DNA from: Megaustenia siamemsis
Lineage: Eukaryota; Mollusca; Gastropoda; Stylommatophora; Ariophantidae
NCBI GenBank assembly: GCA_032433765.1
Contig: JAVIAB010000073.1
Span: 60,547,552 to 60,611,551, forward strand
DNA length: 64,000 nucleotides
Reading direction: 5' to 3'
The translations under genes and the position numbers were made by a program. Positions 54,001-64,000 of the stretch are shown in pieces. How positions within the stretch are numbered: the stretch's first letter is position 1; each line of letters begins with the position of its first letter. Under the pieces are notes generated by a model. The model was not told the DNA's origin and searched no databases. It saw nothing but the letters and a program-made list of their open reading frames with translations.

Positions 54001-54119
54001 GAGAGAGCAGACCAGCTGGTAAAGGAAGGCGCAGAAGGTAAACAATCAGATACACTAGTCACATACCATAAAAAAAAATAGATAATTAAATTGGAATACC
54101 ACAAGTCCCAAATCAGGAT

Positions 54120-54290
54120 GCCTTTCATAATATGAAAAGATGGGAACAAGTAATCATTATACGCCTTAGTACAGGGCACAATAGACTCCACAGTCACGTG
54201 TATACAACATTCAAGATCGACACATCAACTACATGTACATGTGGACAGGCGCCCCAGACAGTTGAACACATACTCATCATCATCATTGAG
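54120..54290 (+). pseudogene. LINE C-terminal fragment (Jockey-like, Cys-rich tail)
   Basis: Reads WEQVIIIRLSTGHNRLHSHV, then FKIDTSTTCTCGQAPQTVEH and IL. The RL.TGHNRL ... C.CG..PQT.EH pattern is the usual C-terminus of a LINE type common in invertebrates. It is cut at about 54285, where a minus-strand LINE family A copy starts. Confidence 0.8.
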
Positions 54291-54605
54291 TGCAGTCTCC
54301 GCAACGAAGGTTGGCTACCATGGAGCGCCATTTTGCTCTATCTCTTGCTTTGATGGTGCAGGTTGTCATCGGTTGATTTGTCCATCTTTTGATGTTACTC
54401 GTCCATGTTAATCTTGGTCTGCCTCTGCCTCTTTTACCTTGTATTTTCCCCTCCAGGATCACTTTCAGTAGGCTGTTGTGTCTTTTAACATGGCCTAAGA
54501 ATCGCATTTGTCTTGTTCTAATTGTGTTCAGAAGTTCTCTTTTCATTTTTAGTTGTTTTAAGACTTTGTCATTTGTTTTCTTTTCCTTCCATCCAATGAG
54601 ACCGT
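54283..54605 (-). pseudogene. LINE family A, 3' fragment
   Basis: The minus strand reads GWKEKKTNDKVLKQLKMKRE, MRFLGHVKRHNSLLKVILEG, KRGRGRPRLTWTSNIKRWTN and ARDRAKWRSMVANLRCGD, with the TGATGATGATGA tail at 54279-54290. It stays open for about 105 codons. It interrupts the Jockey-like fragment on the left. Confidence 0.85.
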
Positions 54606-54779
54606 ATTGAATATAGTAGACTGAGGAAAATCCATTGGCCCGATACAACACTACAGACAAAATATTATAGGCAACTATAAGAATTACACACAAAAAATCC
54701 AAGTAAAATTGATACAGGAAACGACATTGCAGATACAGACAATACTTCAGGCGAACGAAAAATAGATCTGGTACAGTTT

Positions 54780-54895
54780 TAGCAGACTGGGTGAACTCAG
54801 AAGTCGTGTCTAAAAAAAAGCTATGCTTGGAGAATTTAATCCGGGCCCTCCTGCACATTGACCCTTGTACAAACTACTTGGTCACTCAGCTGGTG
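54780..54895 (-). mobile_element. Possible SINE head (decayed)
   Basis: The plus strand CTGGGTGAACTCAGAAGTCG and CAAACTACTTGGTCACTCAG correspond, in complement, to the core start and A-box region of the SINE family. The B box is decayed. Confidence 0.4.
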
Positions 54896-54938
54896 AAATA
54901 CGTTTATATTAATAATCGTGTCATTATTTAAAGCAAAT

Positions 54939-55019
54939 ATGTTTACAAGGGATCTGAGCATCTATGGACATGTTAGGAGTGCAATGATGATGACCCGCAA
55001 ATAACTCAATGTTTACAAG
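54939..55019 (+). mobile_element. 59-bp LINE 3' end with 11-bp target duplication
   Basis: The sequence at 54950-55008 (GGATCTGAGCATCTATGGAC ... GACCCGCAAATAACTCA) is the last 59 bp of the RNase H LINE seen at 24220-24280. ATGTTTACAAG lies on both sides (54939-54949 and 55009-55019). It is an extremely 5'-truncated insertion that fixes the 3' end of this LINE family. Confidence 0.88.
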
Positions 55020-55024
55020 CTTTC

Positions 55025-55885
55025 TGAAATTGTTCCAAGGATTCTTGCATAATATGTGCTGGGTTCCGCTGTGTCAAGACCTTGCTCAGTTATGAAGTAA
55101 GAGAAAGAAAATGTGTACTGTTGGAATATGATGTTCATTGTTCTATTTACAAGAACGAACAGAAATATTCGTTTTGTTTTGTCTTTGTACTTGACATTTG
55201 CGCCCTAAACGACTGGCTTATTTCTCATAATAGACCGAGTGGTCCTGTTAAGTACTGACTGACGCTGTTGTGTGTGAGCTCGAGAGTTCCGACTACAGGC
55301 CACTCAACTTCCGCGCTCAACTTCATTTTAAAGCACCACTCCAAACACGATAACTCAACATAGTATCCGTTATCTCCTGATGCATACATGTTTTATTGAA
55401 CTAGAACTGACTATCCCGCAAACACAGAAAACTCGCATTTCTTATACATGGCTGCTTATTTGAAAATCAAAATGTCATTGTAGCTTTAACCGAAGAAATG
55501 TTGAAACATTTATTGCTGAAGCTGCCACTAAGTCTACTACATATTTCCAACTGCTGAAATTGATATAGTACGGAAGTGGTTTCAATTTGTGACACCATGC
55601 ACAAACATGTGTATCCCCTTGCTGTATTAATTGTTATGTTTGACATATGTTAGTTGATACATGCTTGTGAAAATAAACATACAACTGGAAGCAGTGGCAC
55701 TTTCTGGTGTGAAACATTCACTTTAAGAAATACACGCTTGAAGCTACAACTTCCAGTAAATGTGAGTGTACCATAACATCTGGAACATTTTACAATATTT
55801 TAAATGAGTAAATCAGCAAGAAAATTAAAATACCAGTGATAAACAGTTGTGTAATGTTACTTAATCGAACTGTACACGTCTGGTT
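55025..55885. other. No gene recognised
   Basis: Intergenic DNA with no recognisable repeat or coding motif. Confidence 0.4.
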
Positions 55886-55889
55886 GCTC

Positions 55890-56600
55890 CCGTGTCTAGC
55901 CATGTGAAAGTCCATAGAGTTTGCAGCAAAAGGCAAGCAGTAATTGGAGAAACCGGTCAGCATTTATGGTTCAAAATGTTTGAAGTCCACTACATTCCAT
56001 GTGTATTGTCACCAGATCTATTGTCTTTGTACAGCGAAGATATTTTAAGAATAATTGCGAACACGCCTGGCGTGAGAGTAGGGGGAAGCAACGTAGTCAG
56101 CCTCAGGTGTACAGATGACATAGTATTGATTGCAGAGAACCAACAGGATCTACACAAGCTATTAGAGGAAATTGTTGACAGAAAGCGAATAAAAAGGCCT
56201 TACCTCATCAAAAAGACAGAAACTATGATAATATGAAAGAAAGCAAACACACAAGAATGTAGAGTAAAGCTAAATGGGAAAGTCCTGAAACAAGTCCATA
56301 GATTCAGGTATCAATGATAACATGAGATGGCAGGTGCAGAAATTAGAAGCAGAGTAGGGCTAACAGAATTCCATTGAATAAAAAAAAACATCTTAACAAA
56401 TGACTGTCAATGAATGTTAGAAAAAAGTGTCCTGAAGTGCTACATCGAAGCTGTTCTACTTATTATATGAAAGTGATCCATGGAAGATAAGGAAGACAAC
56501 ACAAAGAACATTAGCGGCAGCTGAGATGTGGATTATCAGAAGAATGCTACAAATTCCATGGATAACAAAACTCGACTACCAAAAGATGAGGAGAGAGATG
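55890..56600 (+). pseudogene. LINE family B-like, RT and post-RT region, decayed
   Basis: Frames show CVLSPDLLSLYSEDILR (RT motif B region, about 55998). LRCTDDIVLIAENQQDLHKL follows (motif C, with Tyr-Ala of the usual YADD replaced by Cys-Thr). Beyond that come KKTETMII and, in broken frames, WKIRKTTQRTLAAAEMWIIR and RMLQIPW. No tail is recognised. It is an old copy. Confidence 0.75.
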
Positions 56601-56604
56601 ACTG

Positions 56605-57240
56605 CATGTGCTAAACGCCATGCACCTGATGCCCTTCCAATCAATGCTCAAATTACAGTTTTATAGAAACTGTTCCAACTTGTGTGATCATACAAATGTG
56701 AATTTTCTAGCTGAATAATGTTGGTGAAGAAGCTATTTTGAGTGAATGTCGACAGCGATATTTCAACTATTGCTAGTTTGATACTTTCTAGAGAGAAATA
56801 TTTCAACTACACGTCACTAACAATCGACACATAACTTTGCCTAATCAACTGGAAAGCATCATCGAAGAATCATAATCAGATTATATTTTGTAAAATCTTC
56901 AATTTCTGAAATTAGCAAGACAACTAAAATATTAATGACAATCTGCTGTGAGCAGGGTTATAACTCTGAGGATGTCCGTCCGTGTAGCGGAGTTTAGACG
57001 AAAGTTACTTTCACATTACTCACTTTTTGTTTACTTGACTACCTGCCACGCATGTTGTAAGAGCAGACTATGGAGATTGGGGATTTAGGTCTTCATCGGT
57101 GCAACGGAGTTCGTGCATCTAAGCTAAAGCCATCCTCAGTCCTTTCGTTAGTGTGTGTGGCGGATGTGCTTCACACTGAGGGAGATACCGAGCAGAGCAC
57201 CGGAGCTCCATGAATGACACTATTATGCAATGAAGATGAT
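56605..57240. other. No gene recognised
   Basis: Intergenic DNA, no features seen. Confidence 0.4.
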
Positions 57241-57245
57241 CTGTA

Positions 57246-57308
57246 AACTAAACTAAACAAAACAAAACAAACTAAACTAAACTAAACTAAACTAAACTAA
57301 ACTAAACT
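57246..57308. repeat. (AACTA)n microsatellite
   Basis: About 12 copies of the pentamer ACTAA/ACAAA. Confidence 0.93.
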
Positions 57309-57618
57309 GTTTTCCTTGTGTTGCTTTCTAAGCGTGAAAGTTTGCGAAGTATCACTAAGAGTTATAATACTGAGATCGTAATCCTCATTATAATTCATGC
57401 TAAATGATCAATAACTGAGAAGATCAACATTTCAACACTTCGGGCTGATTCCCCAGTCAACTAAACTTTATAACAAATAATCCACGGCATTATTTCATTT
57501 CTGGGATCGGCTAAAGTAGTCTGCTACTTGTTGCCTAGTTTAAAATAGACTCCTAATATTATATGCTGTCGCCACTATTTTATAAGTGTACAGCGAGTAA
57601 GTAAGAGTTCCATTAATG

Positions 57619-57765
57619 CTTTAAAGTTGTGGGAGATATAGTGTTAGTGTCCATTTCTTCAGTGACCAATGAAACGTGTTATGTGTGATGTGGCCGGTAT
57701 CACGTGAGGACACTCTACTTTCCCAGACATAATCTCTGATACCCATTGTCATAATCTCGATTATA
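57619..57765 (-). mobile_element. SINE core (decayed, minus strand)
   Basis: The plus strand runs GATATAGTGTTAGTGTCCAT ... GTGATGTGGCCGGTATCACG ... CTCTACTTTCCCAGACATAA ... GATACCCATT, the same order as 51215-51335 of the good SINE copy. The tRNA head is not evident. Confidence 0.6.
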
Positions 57766-57804
57766 TCTGAAGCAGCGTCGAACAGTAGGAACCTAACCTG
57801 GTTA

Positions 57805-58914
57805 GTTTAGTCAATAGCAGGGCGGTATCCTAACTTGAATAGTTTAGTCAATAGCAGGGTGGTATCCTAACTTGGATAGTTTAGTCAATAGCAGGGCGGT
57901 ATCCTAACTTGAATAGTTTAGTCAATAGCAGGGCGGTATCCTAACTTGGATAGTTTAGTCAATAGCAGAGTGGTATCCTAACTTGGATAGTTTAGTCAAT
58001 AGCAGGGTGGTATCCTAACTTGGATAGTTTAGTCAATAGCAGGGCGGTATCCTAACTTGGATAGTTTAGTCAATAGCAGGGTGATATCCTAACTTGGATA
58101 GTTTAGTCAATAGCAGGACGGTATTCTAACTTGGATAGTTTAGTCAATAGCAGGGTGATATCCTAACTTGGATAGTTTAGTCAATAGCAGGGTGATATCC
58201 TAACTTGGATAGTTTAGTCAATAGCAGGACGGTATCCTAACTTTGATAGTTTAGTCAATAGCAGGGTGGTATCCTAACTTGAATAGTTTAGTCAATAGCA
58301 GGGTGGTATCCTAACTTGGATAGTTTAGTCAATAGCAGGGTGGTATCCTAACGTGGATAGTTTAGTAAATAGCAGGGTGGTATCCTAACTTGAATAGTTT
58401 AGTCAATAGCAGGGTGGTATCCTAACTTGGATAGTTTAGTCAATAGCAGGGTGGTATCATAACTTGGATAGTTTAGTAAATAGCAGGGTGGTATCCTAAC
58501 TTGGATAGTTTAGTCAATAGCAGGGTGGTATCCTAACTTGGATAGTTTAGTCAATAGCAGGGTGGTATCCTAACTTGAATAGTTTAGTCAATAGCAGGGT
58601 GGTATCCTAACTTGGATAGTTTAGTCAATAGCAGGGTGGTATCCTAACTTGGATAGTTTAGTCAATAGCAGGGCGGTATCCTAACTTGAATAGTTTAGTC
58701 AATAGCAGAGTGGTATCCTAACTTGAATAGTTTAGTCAATCGCAGGGTGGTATCCTAACTTGGATAGTTTAGTCAATAGCAGGGTGGTATCCTAACTTGG
58801 ATAGTTTAGTCAATAGCAGAGTGGTATCCTAACTTGAATAGTTTAGTAAATAGCAGGGTGGTATCCTAACTTGGATAGTTTAGTCAATAGCAGAGTGGTA
58901 TCCTAACTTGGAAG
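57805..58914. repeat. 37-bp satellite array, about 30 copies
   Basis: Unit of 37 bp: TAGTTTAGTCAATAGCAGGG then TGGTATCCTAACTTGGA. Variants (GCGG/GTGG/GTGA, TTGGA/TTGAA, CAATAG/AAATAG) are scattered in a pattern that suggests unequal exchange. It abuts a LINE fragment at 58915. Confidence 0.96.
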
Positions 58915-59265
58915 GTCAGAATTGGTTCTATATAGCACCGATGAACTCTCTTTCTCATTTCTATTGACAGATTTGTTGCATAAGATATTTTACATTTTCT
59001 GAAATGTTATTTTGGCCCGAGCTATTCTGCCTTTTAATTCTGTGGTGCATCTTCCATCTGATGTTATTATTGTGCCCAAGTATTTGAAACGTTGCACTTG
59101 TTTCCGATTTGTTCTGTTTATTTTTATGCTGCATGATGATGTTGATTGTTTCTTTATATGACATTACTTCAGTTTTCTTACTATTCAGACTAAGACCTTT
59201 CTTGTAGCTTTATATTACTTTTATGTCTACCATTTCTTGTAGTAGTCAAGTCATCCCAGCTAGGA
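58915..59265 (-). pseudogene. LINE family B fragment beside the 37-bp array
   Basis: The minus strand reads KKTEVMSYKETINII, then a shifted FKYLG-like segment, CTTELKGRIARAKITFQKM and RKRVHRCYIEPILT. The last motif equals the start of the copy at 20691. The copy stops exactly where the array begins, so its 3' half is missing. Confidence 0.75.
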
Positions 59266-59543
59266 AGAAATAAGAAAAAAACCTGCACTCCATCTAACCT
59301 TGAACTGAATCAACATCCGTCTGCTTATCAAACGGCCATTGTAACCCACAGACACGCCTTGTAACGTATCCTTAAACAAAATATGGAAACCCACTGTTCA
59401 GGTATCTCGCTGTCTACCATAGTTTTGAGTCCGTCTCGGGACTATTACGTCCATAACAATGAAAATAGTTTTTTTTCCCCCACTTTACATGAAATTCATT
59501 TTTTTAGTCATTCCTTAACACTGGCGGTATTGAGGTTACTATA

Positions 59544-60233
59544 GTCCGTTTCATAAGTCGCGCCCAACTTTTAAAATCGATATCTTTTAAACCGATTTTT
59601 ATAAGCTTTTCAAAATTTGCATGTAAAGTTATAATGATTAGAACCCAACAGGGAATTAATTTCATTAAAAAAACAACATTTGGTTATTATTATTGCTTAT
59701 TTGATTTATATAAATTTATAACGACCCATTGATGTAGTCAAAACTTAATGTTTACAGTATTTAAGTTAACAATAGCGAGTAAAAATCCATACACGGTCAA
59801 ATTGACAATTTTGCACGCTTTCAACGTGGGTTTTCTGACACAATTAGACACTTGTAGAAAACACGAGACATTGTGTGTTCCATTTCCGTTCATTCAGCGG
59901 CGAAGCCGTCCTCGAACTGAGCAGACAATAATTCTCCTGGTGTTTTGTCTTATCCAATTATTTCTCCATTACGGCCACGCCTTTACCTAGTGAAAATTAA
60001 TCATAGACCAGCAACTACGGTAATTTCTATTCTTTAGGGCTTCACAATTTACAATTGTGACAAACATCAAAGAAATTTGCCGCTTTAAGAAAACTGCAGC
60101 TGCAAGATATTTGTTAAATATACATTTAAAGGGTCTTTTGCATTCTAATAACATTTGGAAAATTTCAACAGTCTTTAACAAATGTTTACTGCGTAATAGC
60201 GTTTTGAAGTTGGGCACATGATTTGAAACGAGC
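59544..60233. mobile_element. MITE-like Tc1/mariner-type element, 690 bp
   Basis: TA at 59542-59543 and 60234-60235 flank imperfect terminal inverted repeats: GTCCGTTTCATAAGTCGCGC then CCAACTTTTAAAA on the left, and the complement GCTCGTTTCAAATCATGTGC then CCAACTTCAAAAC on the right. The GTCCGTT start recalls the Sailor-like element at 10062. No transposase motif is visible in the frames inside. A non-autonomous relative of that group is likely. Confidence 0.6.
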
Positions 60234-60239
60234 TATAGA

Positions 60240-60790
60240 GTTCGACCTTCATCATTGGTCTCTACGTAGTCATTATGTGGAAACCTGCGAAGTTAAAGCC
60301 TGTTCTTTCTTTAATGTTGTTTACATGGTATTAGGGCTAGAGGAACATGTTTGTGTGTGCATTGTTATTGGTGTGAGTTGATACCAGGTATATTTCTGGT
60401 CTCGGACGCAACATTATTAGGGCCACCAGAAGCGGTGATGATTTGTCAAAAATAGGAAAACTAAATCAGTGGTTTCTTGATGACGTTGCCCTCCCCTGAT
60501 CTCTTGGGTGGTGAGATCCCATTCTAGCCTTCTCGGAAAACGGTAATAAACAGGAGGTCCCGTGTGCACTCGCGCACGTTAATGCAAACTTGGCAATTAA
60601 AATGGAAAAGAGTGGGTCATAAATATGGCCGCAGCCAGGGCAAACAAACTTGTCAGCATAAACCGAGGCCCACACTGTTGATCCCGGGCCGTGCAACGGA
60701 GATCACGCGAGCCAGGGTTTTCTCGAGATCCTCCAGTCGGATATGGGAGCAGCCAAGGATTTATCTGGTGTGTGGTGATGATGGACATAA
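60240..60790. other. No gene recognised
   Basis: A minus-strand frame at about 60466-60696 contains VCPGCGHIY, which may be a trace of a LINE zinc-finger tail, but nothing else supports it. Confidence 0.3.
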
Positions 60791-60794
60791 CAAC

Positions 60795-60915
60795 AACATT
60801 TCATTATTAGGGTCTCAACATTTCATTATTAGGGTCTCAACATTTCATTATTAGGGTCTCAACATTTTATTATTAGGGTCTCAACATTTCATTATTAGGG
60901 TCTCAACATTTTCAA
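60795..60915. repeat. 22-bp tandem repeat, 5 copies
   Basis: Units AACATTTCATTATTAGGGTC+TC begin at 60795, 60817, 60839, 60861 and 60883, with a partial sixth. Confidence 0.95.
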
Positions 60916-60929
60916 AGTAAAAAAAAAGA

Positions 60930-61452
60930 ATAGGAATGGCAAAATGTAATTTTAATGTCATAAAGAACATACTAACATCAAAACAAATAACACCAGGGCT
61001 AAAACTAAGAATAGCAAAATGTTATGTCTTCTCAACATTCCTATATGGTGCAGAAACATGGACATTAGACAAGAAAACAGAACAGAGAAGTGAAGCATTT
61101 GAAATGTGGATATATAGAAGAATATGTAGAGTTGGATGGACAGAAAAGAAAACAAACGATGAAGTCTTAAAACAACTAAAAATTAAAAGAGACCTGCTAA
61201 ATACAATTCAAACAAGACAAATGCGATTTTTGGGCCATGTTAAAAGACACAACAGCCTACTAAAAGTAATCCTGGAGGGAAAAATACAAGGTAAAAGAGG
61301 CAGAGGCAGACCAAGACTAACATGGAAGAGTAACATCAAAAGATGGACAAACCAGCTTATGACAATCTGCACCATCAAAGCAAGAGACAGAGCAGAATGG
61401 CGCTCCATGGTAGTCAACCTTCGTTGCGGAGATGACACTCGATGATGATGAA
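60930..61452 (+). pseudogene. LINE family A, 3' fragment (young)
   Basis: A single open frame of 169 codons reads MAKCNFNVIKNILTSKQITP, then YGAETWTLDKKTEQRSEAFE, GWTEKKTNDEVLKQLKIKRD, RQMRFLGHVKRHNSLLKVIL and RGRGRPRLTWKSNIKRWTNQ. It ends VVNLRCGDDTR followed by TGATGATGA. It is 5'-truncated (no RT core). The frame is undamaged, unlike the longer copy at 6230-7835, so this is probably the youngest family A copy here. Confidence 0.88.
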
Positions 61453-61684
61453 AAAAATATAAATTATTAATAATAATTAGATATAAGCAATTTAGTTGGC
61501 GCAATGTTTGCCTTGCCTCGAACGTTGGCAAACCCAAGCTACACCACTGGGTCTGCACACAACAAACTTCAAAGGCTCGTAGATCGTAAATCTTAGCGCA
61601 AAGCAACGTGGTTAAGATAACAACTGAATGTTTTTATTGTTGTGAAATGTTACAATATATAAACAGTATGAAATAGTCGCACTG

Positions 61685-61915
61685 TGTCATGTCACGCCAG
61701 AAAAGCGGACAGGGATTCCTTCAAAGTATGTGGGGAACACGGTACAAAGTGCTCATATTTGTTAACGACAAACTTATGAGTGATGTCGGTATCACTCCAT
61801 GCCGCCCTGCTTTCTCTGAAAAATCTTGTACCCATTTAGATCTGGGTATTTCTAGAAACGGTTCGAACACGGAACCCGATCACTCAGTAATCACTGTTCA
61901 GTGACCATCGATCTA
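61685..61915 (-). mobile_element. tRNA-derived SINE (diverged, minus strand)
   Basis: The plus strand contains ATGTCGGTATCACTCCATGC, CTGCTTTCTCTGAAAAATCT, TGTACCCATTTAGATCTGGG and GGTTCGAACACGGAACCC, in the same order as the good copy at 51280-51380. The A-box end is decayed. Confidence 0.6.
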
Positions 61916-61919
61916 CCGC

Positions 61920-62540
61920 TACTACTTTATGCAACTGCCATTTTATTATGTACCTGTGTAATAGAGAAATAATTTGAGTGATCAGGAAACTCGCAGATTT
62001 CCTAGCAAATAATTTCCACTGCGCTGGAAATAAATAATAAACACAGGATCAACGACAAATAACAATCAATTGTTATCCTTGGAACAAAGGGCCAGCAACC
62101 TATACAGACGATCTATTTCTGCTGTGTATTGTCTCCTTCAGTTACGCCGACGAATACCATTTTGCTCTCATCTGCTGCTGTTCTTGGCCAAGTGACTAAA
62201 TTCCTCTCAGTTTTTGCTGCAATACCGCCAAGTACTTGTCTAACTTTATCATTAGGTGTCATCCTGCATGTATGCCCTGTTCATGTATGTGATATTGAAA
62301 CGATCGTATGTGTACAGGAAGAACTTGTCGTCCTACATCAGTGACCTTGTCTTACAGATACCTTCTCTGGGTCGTGAAATCCAGGCTGTGCCAAAACAAA
62401 AATTCCAGCGGCAAGATTGTATCCAAAACAAAGCATTCCAAATAGCTGTCTGCTGCTCTGCCATTCTTCTATATCCTTAGGTATGCGTTGCTATTCTTGT
62501 TGGCAGTGTCGTTGTGTGTATTGCCAGATTCTGGGACAAG
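61920..62540. other. No gene recognised
   Basis: Intergenic DNA without recognisable features. Confidence 0.4.
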
Positions 62541-62545
62541 GCAAG

Positions 62546-62985
62546 TATGTGGTTTGTAAGTGTCCGTGACATGTATGTGGTTTATAAGTGTCCGCGACAT
62601 GTATGTGGTTTGTAAGTGTCCGTGACATGTATGTGGTTTGTAAGCGTCAGTGACATGTATGTGGTTTGTAAGTGTCCGTGACATGTATGTGGTTTGTAAG
62701 CGTCAGTGACATGTATGTGGTTTGTAAGCGTCAGTGACATGTATGTGGTTTGTAAGCGTCAGTGACATGTATGTGGTTTGTAAGTGTCAGTGACATGTAT
62801 GTGGTTTGTAAGCGTCAGTGACATGTATGTGGTTTGTAAGTGTCTGTGACATGTATGTTGTTTGTAAGCGTCAGTGACATGTATGTGGTTTGTAAGTGTG
62901 TCCGTGACATGTATGTGGTTTGTAAGTGTCCGTGACATGTATGTGGTTTGTAAGCGTCAGTGACAAGATAAGTATGTGGTTTGTC
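62546..62985. repeat. 28-bp tandem array
   Basis: About 15 units of GTAAGCGTCAGTGACATGTA+TGTGGTTT, with GTAAGTGTCCGTGAC variants. It grades into the next array through mixed units. Confidence 0.95.
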
Positions 62986-64000
62986 AGCGTCAGGGGCAAA
63001 GGAGGTATGTGGTTTTCAGGCACCCCAACAAAGGAGGTAGGTGGTTTGTCAGCACCTGAGATAAGGGATGTAGATGGTTTATCAGCGCCTTAGATAAGGG
63101 AGGTAGGTGGTTTGTTAGCGCTTGAGATAAGGGATGTAGATGGTTTGTTAGCGCCTGAGATAAGGGATGTAGGTGGTTTGTTAGCGCCTGAGATAAGGGA
63201 TGTAGATGGTTTGTTAGCGCCTGAGATAAGGGATGTAGATGGTTTGTTAGCGCCTGAGATAAGGGAGGTAGGTGGTTTGTTAGCACCTGAGATAAGGGAT
63301 GTAGATGGTTTGTTAGCGCCTGAGATAAGGGATGTAGGTGGTTTGTTAGCGCCTTAGATAAGGGAGGTAGGTGGTTTGTTAGCACCTGAGATAAGGGATG
63401 TAGGTGGTTTGTCAGCACCTGAGATAAGGGAGGTAGGTAGTTTGTTAGCACCTGAGATAAGGGATGTAGATGGTTTGTCAGCACCTGAGATAAGGGAGGT
63501 AGGTGGTTTGTTAGCACCTGAGATAAGAGAGGTAGGTGGTTTGTTAGCGCCGGAGATTAGAGAGGTAGATGGTTTGTTAGCGCCTGAGATAAGGGAGGTA
63601 GGTGGTTTGTTAGCGCCTGAGATAAGGGAGGTAGGTGGTTTGTTAGCGCCTGAGATAAGGGAGGTAGGTGGTTTGTTAGCGCCTGAGATAAGGGAGGTAG
63701 GTGGTTTGTTAGCGCCTGAGATAAGGGATGTAGGTGGTTTGTTACCGCCTGAGATAAGGGATGTAGGTGGTTTGTTAGCGCCTGAGATAAGGGATGTAGG
63801 TGGTTTGTTAGCGCCTGAGATAAGGGATGTAGGTGGTTTGTTAGCGCCTGAGATAAGGGATGTAGGTGGTTTGTTAGCGCCTGAGATAAGGATGTAGAGG
63901 GTTTGTTAGCGCCTGAGATAAAAGAGGTAGGTGGTTTGTTAGCGCCTGAGATAAAAGAGGTAGGTGGTTTGTTAGCGCCTGAGATAAAAGAGGTAGGTGG
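62986..64000. repeat. 33-bp tandem array, continuing past the window end
   Basis: About 30 units of GTTAGCGCCTGAGATAAGGG then ATGTAGGTGGTTT. The first units (62986-63060) are intermediate with the 28-bp repeat. Since 33 is a multiple of 3, an 11-residue repeat (LLAPEIRDVGG) stays open in one frame. No start context or flanking exon supports a real protein. Confidence 0.95.

Noticed and set aside
63112..63897. Frame with repeated LLAPEIRDVGG, like a repetitive structural protein
   Set aside because: The unit is 33 bp, so any stop-free frame continues. There is no start context or non-repeat domain.

Overview
This window looks like repeat-rich intergenic DNA from an invertebrate animal. I found no intact host gene, rRNA or functional tRNA. 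The content is broken non-LTR retrotransposons, tRNA-derived SINEs, cut-and-paste DNA transposons, many microsatellite and minisatellite arrays, and two large virus-like Polinton/Maverick (adintovirus-type) insertions. The repeat mix (LINEs with RNase H, a DD82E 'Sailor'-like transposon typical of aquatic animals, a tRNA-headed SINE family, many arrays with 16-47 bp units) fits a mollusc best, but that is an inference.

Layout. 1-9.8 kb: AT-rich DNA, LINE and SINE remnants, a 47-bp array, a 29-bp array that seems to have grown out of a LINE coding region, and a 1.6-kb LINE copy with RT motifs. 10.06-12.17 kb: a 2.1-kb Sailor-like transposon with 102-bp inverted repeats, a TA duplication and a decayed transposase, followed by a SINE. 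12.7-20 kb: tandem arrays (23, 16 and 17 bp, plus simple repeats), two of them split by LINE insertions. 20.5-27 kb: a LINE nested in a SINE, a 34-bp array, and remnants of a LINE with RNase H. 27.3-29.6 kb: a 38-bp satellite built from two related 19-bp halves.

The centre of interest is 29,586-48,438. Two separate Polinton-type elements lie here (7,133 bp and 9,211 bp). Each starts AGTAGTATA or a close variant, ends with its complement, and has a perfect 6-bp target-site duplication. Each is an almost complete palindrome. Element 1 has arms of about 3.1 kb (PC4-like gene, packaging ATPase, small basic protein) around a 952-bp loop with a truncated integrase. Element 2 has arms of about 4.57 kb (PC4-like remnant, integrase tail, structural-like fragment, protein-primed DNA polymerase fragment, two minisatellites) around a loop of only about 67 bp. 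Normal Polintons are not palindromic. These look like snap-back or symmetrical defective genomes that were later integrated by integrase supplied in trans.

48.4-64 kb: more LINE and SINE remnants, including a 59-bp LINE tail and a SINE copy with clear target duplications, a 37-bp satellite of about 30 copies, a 690-bp MITE-like element, and two adjoining related arrays (28 bp, then 33 bp) that run off the window end. All coding sequences seen are mobile-element genes, and nearly all are disabled. The only open frames that look whole are the right-arm ATPase and perhaps the small gene next to the integrase.
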